Source: Prunus persica (taxonomy: Eukaryota; Streptophyta; Magnoliopsida; Rosales; Rosaceae). From it: a DNA stretch of 64,000 nt. Of the stretch, positions 35,026-46,826 are shown one piece after another. The stretch is taken from contig NC_034014.1 in NCBI RefSeq assembly GCF_000346465.2, positions 28,560,076 through 28,624,075 of the forward strand. The letters are read 5' to 3'. Every line of letters starts with the position of its first letter. Position 1 is the stretch's first letter. Position numbers and translations under genes: made by a program. The notes beneath the pieces were generated by a model. The model searched no databases. It was not told the DNA's origin and was given only the letters and a program-made list of their open reading frames with translations.

Positions 35026-38000
35026 TTAGATTGAGACACTGTTGGGAATTCCCCTGCCAGTAAGTCCTCCTCCGCTAGTAGGAAACAGCAAAGTGTATGG
35101 CATCTTCACCGGTCCAACTCGGTTCTTCAGTTTCTCATCATTGTTCATACTTTCAATTCTGTCCTCAATTTCAGCCAGTTTCCTTCCAAATTTATCAAAG
35201 ACTTTCAATGGTTCTGTGTCTGCTGTCCACTCAGGAGTGTCTCTCTGCCCCAAATACACTTCATCAGTAGAATGCCTTGACAGAATTTCAATGAGGGCAA
35301 TGCCAAGCACTGTCTGCAGCTGAGCAGTAATTGTTTTCAAGAAAACTGTATCGGGGCTGGATTCGAGCTCTTTGTACTCAGGAGTTCCCTTCTCAGGCAT
35401 GAATTTTCGGCTTAAAGTTGGGCGGTTGGGGAGGTATCCTGCATAAGGGTACTGTCCAAAGTTGACTGCTGCATGGAGAGCAGAAGCAGTCCATATGATG
35501 ATAGTGCATGTTTCGACTAGGTCTTCACGAGTCTGCATTTTAGGCCACCAGGGCTCATCTTTTTTGTCACCATGGCCTTCCTCTACAAGCTCCTTCCACC
35601 AGGATTGGAGTTCAGTGTCTTTTTGAATTATGTCATCAGTCTTGTAGTAGAAAGAGCAATAGTCTTCAACCCAAGTTTTAATTGCAAACCAGATTTCAAT
35701 CCCATCAACAGCATATGGATAGTCCTCGATCAGTAGGCGAAGACCATGTGGAGAATTTGCATCCTTGACTGCAACTCCTCTGTATTGATCAAAGGCAATG
35801 CAATGTAATTAGAATAAGAAATGGATATTTATTACTTATCTTGTGCTCATTTGAGTTACTTGTGCAGAGGCTATTAACTCACAAAGTGTAGATTTTTGTT
35901 TACCTCTTGATGAGATCTGCAGGGAGAGCTTGCTCGGTGAAAACCCAATCCTTATAAACCACTGATGACATCTCCATGGCATACCTAGAGGGAAAAACCG
36001 TCGTCTCCAGAATGCCACCAGCATTAATCACGATTTGCCTAGCAAATGCATTTATGTTCATGGTGTCACGGAAGTGAGGATGCAGAAGTTTGTAAATTGG
36101 GTGAACCACGCTTAGCTGCCTGTTTGTAGCTATTACAACTGGCTCACACACTGCGTGGGTGTTCAACCTGTGGCCAAAAGATAAAAGGATTATCAGAAAC
36201 CCAATTCAAAGTATATGATGAATTCATTTTCTAAGTCTTTTTCTTTGAAAGATTAGTACCAGTGACTGATAAGTTGATGATATCCAGAGTCATTTACAGC
36301 CACGTAAGCTTTAGCCAGTTGCCATATGGAGCCTTCTACACCCTCTTCAGCTGGTGTATATACTTTACTAATGCGACCAAATTGATCTCCATCAGGATGA
36401 GGCAAGCTTAATTCAATCACCAATGGCTTCAAAGTTCCATCACTTTTCAAGAAAAGAACTGTTCTGCTAGCATAGATCTTGTTGGAAGTTGAGTTTATCC
36501 GCCTCAGGTACGGCATCAATGCATCATGATGATCCAATATGAATAACTTGTTCTGCTTGAGTGCCTATCCAACCAAATTCATTTTCATCATTATGAAATG
36601 ATATAAACTCAAACATAAGCTAATACAATGTAAAGGAAGCAAATCCAAGATATTACCTCATGCACAGTTAGTCCATCCAACTTGTTCCCTATATCCTGTT
36701 CTGTTATTCTACTGGTTTGATCTCCATAAACCTTTGGGTCTAGTTTGCTTGCTGGTGGAAATTCCTGCAGTTCAGTTAGAAGCAAATGTGATTAAATATG
36801 AACAAAATGGACCCTCGAAAGTATGGTTTGTTTTTCATCCATTATCATTGGAAAACATCACACACACAAAATGTTGTGAAGATTATTACTTGGAGAAGAC
36901 TAATGTTGACAGGGTTCACTCCAGCCAGCATTTCTCTGGCAAATTCTTCATCAGTCCTCCATGCAGACTTATCCTCTGCTCCAAATCATGAAAACATCAG
37001 AATTAGATAAAAGGAAATAGTACATGATATCATAGGCTATTGCTTCAAGCCTCTAAATTCAGAATTTCTCATTGGTGGAACCATATACCTTCGATCACTT
37101 GCGGCATGGGGAATCTGAGCAATTGTGCGCCGTCAGTTCGGAAAATTTCCTTGAGCATCTCTGCAGGGATATTGTCTCCGATATCCTTCAACAAACCTTC
37201 AGGCAATGGAATGCCTCCTATATAGAGTTTAAGCACATCTTCAAAGCTGTCAAACTCGTTAGGAGTCTTATCAAACAGGGCTTCTAGCTCTGGTCTAATG
37301 AATTGAACTATGGATTTCAGTGCATAAGCCAGAAAGTCTGACAACTTCAAGTGTCCAAATCGTTCATCTCTTGGCACATAAACGTTTAAGCTCATAATAA
37401 GCGGAATCCTACTCTCGCTGTTAGGATCTGTTAGAATAAGATCAGAAAAATCATAGTGATAATTACAACATCAGTGAATTAAAATCCAAATTAGTATATC
37501 AACTTTTACTGTTAAACAATACAAAATATGATCCCTCTTGCGACTGCTAATTAATTATTTGAGGAACAAAAAATCACACAAAGATATTTAAATGGCTAAC
37601 CTGTCTTCGTTGGTGGTCTGCCGGTTCTTCCCCTGCGAGGGTAAGGGTACTCGCTAGACCCTCCCAGAGTTGGTCGGGCATATTTGGAACCCTTATCAGG
37701 GTTTCCTAGATCATTGTAGTAAGCATAGTCATAGACCCTGTCCCATTCCTGGAGCTCTCCCTTTCCATTTCCTCTCAAGTGTACTAGTTCTTCTTCTCTG
37801 TATTTTCGCAGTGGCAACGGTGTTTCACTTGGGAGAAATGTCTGCACAAACATATACAAGGCTTGAATGTTAGTCTTTAACTTAAGATACAAGCCACAAA
37901 TATACTCATAATATACTAGGCTTGCACTTAGAATTTAAAACTTCCATCAGCTACAACAAAAACTACAGCAGATTGTAATGGATTGTGTGAATCATTCTTT

Positions 38001-39468
38001 ACCTTGTTAACGAAGAAAACACGGTCTTTCGTGTATTTTTCTGCAGGGTACACCCATGAGTTGCAAACAAAGTGGACCCGGCCCTCACGAGGAACATCTT
38101 CAAGGGTGATAGTCTTAAGGAAGAACTCACTGTGATGATTGTTTTTTATCAAGATGGCTCCTGGAACTCCTATTTCCTCTTCCCAGTCAAAGGTAACCTT
38201 GTATGCAGAATCTCCTACTGTTAATGGAGTGATTGTGGTGATCCAGTCTTCCAGATATGCTGGCTCTCCAAGTTTCCCCTTAAACCTGTTTTCTACAAAA
38301 ACACATTTCTCCAAGTTCAGAAAATAATTCCATATCTAGTAGCCCATAAACAAATCATTTAATATTTCCAATAGAATAAAGTTCATCCGAAATTTTGTTC
38401 TAAACACCTCAAATCAGGTCTTAGTTGGAGCCATTTTATGCAAGTTTTTGTAATTTTATTAGGAATAGAGCCTGCAGCTGTTTCTTCAAAATATTCAAAG
38501 GAAAACCAAAAATAATTGGATCTGAGTAAAAAACCATAATCAGATAAAGGCTTAAAAGCTATGCCAACAGCCCACCTCCAACTGCATGGAGCTTCATTTT
38601 CACGTTAACTGGTAGCTAGACTGGTAGTTGGCTTTCCTGTCTAATCACTTCATGACATGACCACTATGAAAAAAATAACAAATGTTGGGGCCATGATTTA
38701 AGAATCATTTCCATATCTTTCAAAAGCTTAATTATGTCACTTTTTTTAAGACTAAACTGGTTTTTTAATCAATTTTTTTTTACCAGAATCACTGGCAAAA
38801 ACAATGTTGGGGCACCTTCAATCACAATGAGAGAGAGTTGGAAGGGGTAAGCTTAAGACCAATGCATTCTAAATGCCTCAAGACTGGACCCAAAAATTTA
38901 TAAAATAAAAATAAAAGATTAATTGACCAAGGTGCCCCTTGAATTGTCAAAAAGCTGTTTCCATTGCCTGCCTATATCAGACTTGCATTCAAAATCTGAT
39001 TTATTCGACCTAAAAGGCAGGTGTGCATTAAATAAGAAAACAGATTAATGACATAATCTGTAACCCAACTAATCCACCAAGGAAAGAGATAGAGTTGTTG
39101 GTTCATCTTCTTAATCTTGTCATAATTGCTTCAAAGAAAAAGAATTACAAGGAAATGAAACAAGAGCAAAACTCAAATTGGTTTCATGTCATGCATATTC
39201 AATCAATGAAGCCATAAAAACTATACATTTTTAATGAAAATTAAAGAGAGAGAAAAAAAAACTCACCAGAGTCTCCATGATCAGCACTGATGAGCTGCAG
39301 AGAAACCCCTTGGCCTAGCAGTTCATGCACACGATCAAGAACAGAAGCATTGAAGTCATTGAAATCCAACACATTCTTCTTCATCAAAACCACAGTCCCT
39401 TTGATCTTCCTACCGTTTTTCCCATTCTGCTCCTGGCCTGTGATTTTGTCAAAGAGGTTGTGCAACAT
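35026..39468 (-). CDS. Linoleate 9S-lipoxygenase, cytosolic type (LOX D)
   Basis: Nine exons: 39267-39468, 38003-38292, 37601-37841, 37089-37427, 36890-36975, 36657-36764, 36260-36564, 35904-36167, 35026-35779. They total 2589 nt, giving 862 residues. Every exon has the same length as in LOX C. Iron ligands (His523, His528, His714, Asn718, Ile862), Thr580-Val581 and Ala566 are all kept. Exon 8 reads [10 protein letters not shown] and FPSRYAM where C has [10 protein letters not shown] and FPARYAM. An in-frame ATG at 39630 would add 54 residues, but it lies upstream of the TATA box and the matching site in C is not ATG, so 39468 is chosen. It arose with C by the segmental duplication. Confidence 0.94.
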
Positions 39469-39592
39469 TTTGTTCGGCTTTCCAAGAAGTAAGCAAAGAA
39501 TCTTATGATCTTTTTTTCGAGAAAAACTTAGCTGTTGTTGGTGAAATGAATTGAAAGTTGGTATGGATGAGTGCAACAGGGAGTTGTGGTGG

Positions 39593-39601
39593 TATTTATA
39601 G
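39593..39601 (-). promoter_or_regulatory. TATA box of LOX D
   Basis: CTATAAATA on the minus strand, about 125 bp upstream of the ATG at 39468. Its position argues that the upstream in-frame ATG at 39630 is not in the transcript. Confidence 0.65.
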
Positions 39602-40490
39602 GGAGAAAGTGAGCAATATTGCAACTCCATTATGAGAAGCTTCAGAATAATATATAATTATCAGTTCATGTGTTCAATTTCGTTTCATATATGGGCAAGT
39701 TTAATTGTCTTACTTTTTCTTTAAAAGAAATATATGATTGGTTCCAAGTCAGCAGTCTCTTATCTGGAAAAAGTTTTCCACGACTTTTATCTAAGGAAAT
39801 TATTTGTGGGGCTGTATATTTCTAGGGATGGCTTGGTGACGGTGACGGAGCATAATGCAAATTAACACAAACTCATTCCTTTAAGATTAACCCTTTGTTT
39901 ATAGAAATTCTATATGCATCACTTTTGTTCTTTGTTAAAATACGAATTATGTATTAAGATATATAATCAATGGTGTAGCTATAGTATGTTGATACGTTTT
40001 ATTATTCACATATTCTCGGAATGATATCAATATTTTAATAAAGAACGGACGTCATGTTCGGTAATGTGTCTTTTCCATTTGGGAATAATTTGTTTATTCT
40101 TATGTTCAAGATCAAATTCCAAAATATTTTATTTGTGGGTTTAGTGGGATTAGTTTAATCACAACACAAAACAGAAATGCACACTGTTTTCAATGAAAAC
40201 TATGTGTGAATCGAATCGATGTACGTGATCTGTGTGTAGCTCAGATCTAGTAGTTTAATGTTAATACATAACAATTATACAAATTAACAACCCTTGCGTG
40301 AAATACACACTAATTATTAGTCTATCTTAATCTTTATCACACATGCCTATTATACTAATCCTAGTTATCTTAATCTTTTCTTGCGTGAAATACACACCTT
40401 CCGTTTTGTGTATAGCATGCCTACTTTGACGAAAATGGTTTAGGGTTTTGTTAAGAGACGGAAATTTGGGACAAAAAAATTATTGGGATA
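39602..40490. other. LOX D upstream region; no gene seen
   Basis: Collinear with the LOX C upstream region but shorter by several hundred bases around 40060, where the segment equivalent to 25400-25850 is missing. Noncoding. Confidence 0.55.
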
Positions 40491-40499
40491 AAAAATTAA

Positions 40500-41607
40500 G
40501 GGTTAATGATCTAAATGTCCCTCAACTATTGCTCCAGTATTATTTTGGTCCATCAACTAAAATTTTCATTTCAAACGTCCTTAAACTTTTTGTTTTGTAT
40601 CAAGATGTTCCATCTGTGACAGATTCTGTCACTTCTGATCACGCGATGACCACGTGACTGAGTTTTGAAGGGTATATGCGACTTTTTCAGAAGCTCTATC
40701 GAAGGGTATGACTGAAATGGTCCCTCAACTATTACTCCAGTATCATTTTGGTCCACCAACTAAAATTTTCATTTGAACCGTCCTTCCACTTTTTTTTCTT
40801 TTTTTCTTTTTGTATCAAGATGGTCCTACCGTCAAAGTCCGTCAATTTTATTGTTATTTCTTTTTGTATTTATCCTTTTTTTAATTTTTTGAATTAATTT
40901 AACCAATAGAGAAAAAAATATTACTTTTTAAGTCCATGTCATAAAAAAAAAAGCCATGTTGATGGTGAGATTCAATTTTTTTAATTTTAAAATTAGGTAC
41001 AAGTTCCTATAATAGTTTCTTTTAATTTTTAATTATTGTTTACTCTTTTAAAAAATTTGTTTTTTTATATTTATATTTATGTGATTTTAATTCATTTAAA
41101 CAATAGATAATTTTTTATTATTAATTGTTAAGTCAGTCTCACGAAAAAAAAAAGCCATGTGGCTAGTGAGATTCAATTTTTTAAAATTTTCTAAGTTTTA
41201 TAATAGTTTCCTTTAATGTTTAATTATATATTATTATTTTAATTCATAGAGACATTTTTACTCCTCAATTTAACAATAAAATTGATAGACTTTAACAGTA
41301 TGACCATCTTGATACCAAAAAAAAAAAAAGTTGAAGGACGACTCAAATGAAAATTTTAATTGGTGGACCAAAATGATACTGGAGCAATAGTTGGGGGACC
41401 ATTCGGATCAATAACCCTTTTAGAGGAGGATACTCAACTAAAAATACGGTTTTGTCCCTCGATTTCACAGAATAATACACAGACTTTGACGGATGTATCA
41501 TCTTGGTATAAAATAAAAAGTTTAAGGACGTTTGAAATGAAAATTTTAGTTGGTGGACCAAAATGATACTAGAGCAATAGTTGAAGGACCATTTAGGTCA
41601 TTAACCC
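40500..41607. mobile_element. Mutator-like MITE with long terminal inverted repeats, nested
   Basis: 1108 bp with an exact 9-bp target duplication AAAAATTAA (40491-40499 and 41608-41616) and about 80-100 bp inverted repeats starting GGGTTAATGA(T/C)CTAAATG. A 9-bp duplication with long inverted repeats is typical of Mutator-like elements. A second, similar inverted pair sits inside (about 40697-40800 and 41330-41420), so a relative apparently inserted into it or its arms were re-duplicated. Absent from copy 1. Confidence 0.85.
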
Positions 41608-41616
41608 AAAAATTAA

Positions 41617-42090
41617 TTAAGAAAAAAACCACTTCACATGCAAGAAAAATTCTCTGCAAAAACAACAGTCGCAGAGAAAGGGAAGCTAGCAGTTTGGTGC
41701 TGTACCCAAAATTAGAAGACGTATACGTAACGTGGGGTTACAATTTGAATTAATTTGCACCATTTCCTTTCTCATATGCATTTAATATTTCCTGTGAACA
41801 AATTGAAGCACTTCATACCTAACTATAGTACCATCCATTAATTGAGCATACAATGAATTAGATTTCAAATTTACAGTTGTACCATCATAATCAAGTGGCT
41901 TGTCCCACAATGTTTTGAAGAACCTAAAGTTGGATAACCCCGATCAGATTGTGAAGAGATCAACCAAAAGCTTAGATTATTAAGTGGATAAATATTGATA
42001 CTAATTATTATTACGATCGAGAATGCGAGATAACTTAGATTAGGGTTGTAATTAACCAACAAAATTTGATCAAATTCTACCATTGTGACC
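41617..42090. other. Noncoding, matches 26118-26521 of copy 1
   Basis: Collinear noncoding DNA between two mobile elements. No gene recognised. Confidence 0.5.
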
Positions 42091-42093
42091 AAG

Positions 42094-42418
42094 TGCTAGT
42101 TTGGCATTGCTTATTTAAGGTGATAAGTGATTTTTAAAAAAAATTTGGGAAGCCCACCCCGTTTGGTAAACTATGAGAAAATAACTTATTGTTAAAAATT
42201 ATTATGAGAGAAAGCTACAAGGGAAAACAGCTAATGAGGTAATTTCATTTTCTGATTATGCAGGAATCAGTTTTGAAGAGGCGTTGGGTTTAATGATTAT
42301 GCGGAAATCAGTACTAACAACACTTTTAACAAAAAGTTTACCAAACGCCAAACTGCTTTCTCTCACAACAAATCTAACTGCGATTATTTTTACAGCACAT
42401 CAATGCCAAACTGGCCAC
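42094..42418. mobile_element. 325-bp MITE present only in copy 2
   Basis: Ends TGCTAGTTTGGCATTG and, read inward from the other side, GTGGCCAGTTTGGCATTG. AAG is repeated on both sides (42091-42093 and 42419-42421). Copy 1 reads straight through (gaccaagtctatag near 26515-26528). A 3-bp duplication suggests a PIF/Harbinger or CACTA relative, but AAG is not the usual TWA target, so the class is open. Confidence 0.65.
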
Positions 42419-42767
42419 AAGTCTATAGTCCATGATAGTCACCAATGTGGTTTAGATCTGAACAACCCCTTGGATAAGTACTATAATAGCCTACCGAGAT
42501 ATTAGGGGTCGTCCAATTTTAAATGGGCTCGTTTTATTTTTAATTTTTAATTTCCCAATTTGTACAATGATAATATATATATATATATATTTACACAACA
42601 ACGATAGTGTTTTATTAATGAGGAAAATAGTAACAAGTATTAAAAAAAACCCAGAATATTTCCTAGAGGATTAGGCGAATACTCTGCACCAAACGAAGCG
42701 TAGTGGTCATCGGTTTACCGAAGTAGCCTACCTTTTCAACCACAAATGAAAAAAGGAACTTTGTCTC

Positions 42768-43523
42768 CAGGGCCGGTCTTGAGATTTTGAGGGCCCTGTG
42801 CAAAACTTAAATGAGAGCCCTCACATTATCTAATATAAAAATATTTATGATTTAAAAAAATTGCCATGACTTAATACCATTAGATAATTTTTTTAATAAC
42901 CAAAATTCATTATCGATTAGCATGCAATGGCAATCATAAATCAAATTCAGAAAAATTTTAATGTTTCAATTTGAGAAAAAGGAAGAGGAAGAAGAAGACA
43001 AGAACTTTTTTCGTAAATTCAACTACTGAATGACACAATACTGACTCAAACCCGACTTGCCTACTAAAATCAAGGCGTTGATTTCCAATTCAACCAAATA
43101 GTAGCTTGTGTTATTGTCATGCACGCTCAAGTATATATATACATATATATAGTCCCCTTCTATTGAGGGATCCCTCAAATAATTTTATTTGAGAGACGCC
43201 CTTTAGGGTACCCTGCAATTTTTTTTCCAATGATCCAAACTATCTATTTTTTAGGTATTCATTCAGATCATCCTTACAAAAAATTAACATCCAATTGTAT
43301 TCTACAAAATCAATGAACACAGTGCTTCAAGAAAGTTCTAAAATTTCAATAACTCAATTGAATGGTCAAATGATATCGGATTCAAGTGATTTTTTGTAGA
43401 GATGATCTTTGAATGAGTATTTACAAAATAGACGGTTTGGATTAGTGAAATATAATCTGGAGTGGGCCTTACAAGAGGTGTTCCTTAAATAAGCATATTT
43501 GAGGGATCCCTCAATAAAAACTC

Positions 43524-43555
<32 letters not shown>

Positions 43556-43624
43556 CTGTATACATAAAAAAATTTTGGAGCCTTGTACAGTAACACCACT
43601 TGTACACCCTCAAAGTCGCTCATG
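42768..43624. mobile_element. hAT-like element, copy 2 of the 26867-27509 insertion, with a nested MITE
   Basis: Begins CAGGGCCGGTCTTGAG. Flanks TTTGTCTC (42760-42767) and TTTATCCC (43625-43632) are the decayed 8-bp duplication seen exactly in copy 1. It contains the insertion 43151-43523. Confidence 0.7.
43151..43523. mobile_element. MITE of about 373 bp nested in the hAT-like element
   Basis: Inverted repeats share attgagggatccctcaaat exactly (43162-43180 and the reverse at 43497-43515), with imperfect outer bases. It sits inside an AT microsatellite, which hides any target duplication. Copy 1 lacks it. A truncated relative starts the window (1-127). Confidence 0.75.
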
Positions 43625-43632
43625 TTTATCCC

Positions 43633-44161
43633 CGATAGAATCCCCTTATCTGATAGAGTCACAAGGACAATTTGGATCAATAGAATAGAGGCTGCTAAAA
43701 CAAGGATGGGTCTAAAATCTACATAAAAGTAAACTCTAAATAAAATAAAATATGTTTTTAGTCCAAGTAATGGGTAACGTTATTAAACATTCTTTAATTC
43801 CATTGTATGTTTAAGAACGAGGAATAAATATATGCAAAAGAAGGAGCATATCTTTCATGTCACTGAATGTGACATCCACCAAGCAAACGGTCAATGAGAG
43901 AAGTTAGATTGATAGTTAAGATAGTCAAAAGGAAAAATATTAAACAAATCTCATACTTTCCCTTCGCATGGATCGTTGACTCTAATAAATTCATTTGCTT
44001 TTATCCAATAAATATTTGGTACAACTTTACGTATACTGTATACAACAACACATCGCATTGATGTATGTAGGATTTGTTACATGTATTTTGTACATACCAA
44101 ATTATACAAGTAACATCGTTCATGCAAATTTGCAAGTCGAAAACGTTGTTGAAAAATTTGG
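43633..44161. other. Noncoding, collinear with copy 1
   Basis: Matches about 27518-28130 with small indels. No gene recognised. Confidence 0.5.
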
Positions 44162-44164
44162 TTA

Positions 44165-44680
44165 GAGCATTCATAATGAGAGGGTGTATAAGGGGGTGTA
44201 TGTTAAATATACACCTTTTGTCGTCGAAATCATCTCCAATGAGAAGATGTAAATAGTTGTAAAAATATACCCCCACCATAGAGATGTAAAATTAGATGCA
44301 CATTTACATCTTTTTTTACATCCTTTACAGGAGGGACCCACAAGAGAAAAATGGAAAGAAAAGGATTGGAATTCAAAATGGAAGGCCTAGATTTCATTCA
44401 ATTTGCATTGCACTTTCAATGGCCCATATTTCTACATAGATATTTTTATGTTAGTTTGTAGATAAAATCATATGTTCTTCAAATTTAAATTTTTTTAGGT
44501 CCATTTATTTGGAAAAATAAAATAAAACACACATAAAATTAATTTTAAAAAGTTAAAACATACAAAAACACACAAAAAAAAATTATCACAAACAAATCAA
44601 ATATGCATATTTAAATTTACATCATTTTCCATTGAAAAAACTATATTTACACTCCCAAAACACTCCCACTATGGATGCTC
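44165..44680. mobile_element. Tourist-like (PIF/Harbinger) MITE, 516 bp
   Basis: TTA is duplicated on both sides (44162-44164 and 44681-44683). Inverted ends are GAGCATTCATAATGAGAG and, read inward, GAGCATCCATAGTGGGAG. TTA is the standard target of PIF/Harbinger elements. Copy 1 lacks it. Confidence 0.75.
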
Positions 44681-45262
44681 TTAAAGTTGGGCTATGACTC
44701 ATCAGGTGGGAAGAAGTTCATTGCAAAGTTGCAAGCCCTAAAAACAGAAAAATATGATAACTTCTTGGACATGTCGTAAGGCTAGTGGCGGTGGAGGGAT
44801 TCTTTTATTTATTATATTCCATTCTATGATTCTTTCTGCCTTTGCTTTTATTTCAAAATATAAAAATAAAAAATTCTTTGTTCCTTAATGGCCAGCACAT
44901 GCCAGTGGTGGGCTCAAAAGCCCAAATTGAGCCAACTTTCAAGGCACTTGAAAAGTGAAAGAACCCATACCTCAGACACAAAGCACCTCTCTAAAGTAAA
45001 ATTGAGCGATTGAAATGAAAACACAGTTGAATTCTTAAAAGTCAATAGTGTTCTAACTTTTTTTTTAACAGTAATTCTTGCATGTTTCGAGTATACCATG
45101 TGACTGATGTATCATTCATCCAATACACATGTAACATATAAAAATATTATCTAATATTGTCTTGTATGTATTAGATGGTACACCAATGACATGGTGTACC
45201 CATGCAAAAATATCTCTTTTTTGGCCCTTACTTTGAGAAGTTGGTTTTGGACTAATGTTTAA

Positions 45263-45363
45263 GAGTGGTGATTTCGTCACTCCAATTTTATCCATTTACA
45301 TTTCATTTTATAATTAAAAAAAGAGTGTAAATAGATAAAATTGGAGCGAGAAAATCATTACCT
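45263..45363. mobile_element. 101-bp MITE with 8-bp target duplication
   Basis: Flanked by exact ATGTTTAA (45255-45262 and 45364-45371). Most of its length is an inverted repeat around ctccaattttat(c/t)catttac. Copy 1 has only the empty site near 28680-28690. An 8-bp duplication fits hAT. Confidence 0.7.
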
Positions 45364-45792
45364 ATGTTTAAAACTTTGATATTTGGTGACCAAAAACAAT
45401 GGGCTGCTGGACTAGGATAGGTATTAGGGTTGGGCTTGGGAATTTGATATTGGGCTGCTAGACTTGGACATTTAGAAAAATATTTTAAAAAAACACCCCA
45501 TCTTGTTCGGTTCGGTTTTTAAATCTGAGTTGATTTTTTCAGTCAACACGATTATTATTAACTCAGTTTGTCAATTCTGCGATTTTTATGCCAACCCCTA
45601 TTTCAAAATGCCTCACCCGAATTTTACTTAATTTTTGTTTAAGCACTGTAAATTAAACTGGATTAACAAACAAGAGAATAGTTACCCTTTTTATTATTAA
45701 TTAATCTCTGTCCGGTTTACAATTTTATTTCAATAGCTAGCCATGTCATGTCAAGTCATGTGTGGCTGAAAATTAGAGTTGATGCTGATGGG

Positions 45793-46161
45793 TCATTGCC
45801 AGGGTAGGAGCTGGAGAAATATGCGCTTCTCTCTGTTGCAGTAACACAGCCGCTTAACGCCCCAGCAAACTCTGCACGAAGGGCAATACGAGTAGCATTC
45901 TTCGAAATTCTTGCAAGCAAGACCTGCTAGGGGCCCCCATGCTTCTGCATATAGCTCTACACCTGCCAATGCCATGCCAACACACACTTGAGTTTCCCTT
46001 TTTAATTAGTTTATAAACTTTGACCAGCTTATACTTATATTTTCGTGCAATATATATTTAGTTACATAATTTACTATTAAATAATGAGGATGAGATCTTT
46101 TACCAGACGCAATAACCATGAGTAAAACCAAAAGAGTCAGTTTTGAGGAAGGCTTGTCCAT
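45793..46161 (-). CDS. Small secreted defensin-like cysteine-rich peptide
   Basis: Two exons, 46104-46161 and 45793-45962, total 228 nt, giving 75 residues. Exon 1 encodes a signal peptide (M-D-K-P-S-S-K-L-T-L-L-V-L-L-M-V-I-A-S). The joint is GCGTCTG|gtaaaa ... ggcag|GTGTAGAG, and the codon split across it reads Gly. The mature part has seven Cys spaced C-x5-C-x3-C-x2-C-x2-C-x6-C-x-C. The C-x5-C-x3-C and final C-x-C pieces match the Cys-stabilised alpha-beta defensin pattern, but the usual first and last Cys are missing and two unusual ones are present, so the fold is uncertain. It lies between LOX D and KMS1; in duplication copy 1 this place was replaced by Harbinger sequence. Likely exported and antimicrobial or signalling; the role is inferred. 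Confidence 0.7.
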
Positions 46162-46826
46162 GTCTTTTTGACTAGCTAAATTATGTATGATATTGGTGCT
46201 AATGTTTTACGGCTACAGGTGGAGAGGAATAGGTAAAAATGGTATGGAATTGAATACATACAAAAGTTAATGCATCATTTCTTTTGGCAAGTGAGTAAAA
46301 AATGCATCTTCCTAGATTAGTTTGTAAAGGAGGGTTGCCTAGTTTGCTCGTCCTCTTAAACTGCATAGATTAGTTTAAAATCTCGCACCGTAAAGGAGGG
46401 TCTCACTTGGGCCGACCCGATTTAATTCAAACTAAGGTCTAGTTGGGTTTGGGTCTAACCGAACTGGCCCAACCCGACTCATTTTTGCAACCTATCCAAC
46501 TGAGTAAACGACTATCCATGTCAGCACAACGGAAGAAACTGAATTCGACCTAACTCAAGCCTACACTTTACGTGGCACTTACTAAAACCATCATGATTAG
46601 AGCAGCTTATCGTGGTCTCTGTTGCACACTATCATTTTCTCCCAAGTCTCTAACGAACGACCCGCTTCTCTCTCTCTCTGAGACTGAGCGTTACCACGCA
46701 AACCGTACTCTCTCCGTCCCAGCTCGGTTCCAATTTTCGCGCTCTTCGTCTTCTCTCTCTATGAACCCTAAGCTTCAATCCTGAATCCAAAATCACGCGC
46801 ATAGATTCAGTTTTTAGGGTTTCTGA
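46162..46826. other. Divergent promoter region between the defensin-like gene and KMS1
   Basis: The genes point away from each other. A CT-rich leader (about 46660-46760) precedes the KMS1 ATG and is probably 5' UTR. The short frame at 46572-46784 overlapping it looks accidental. Confidence 0.5.
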
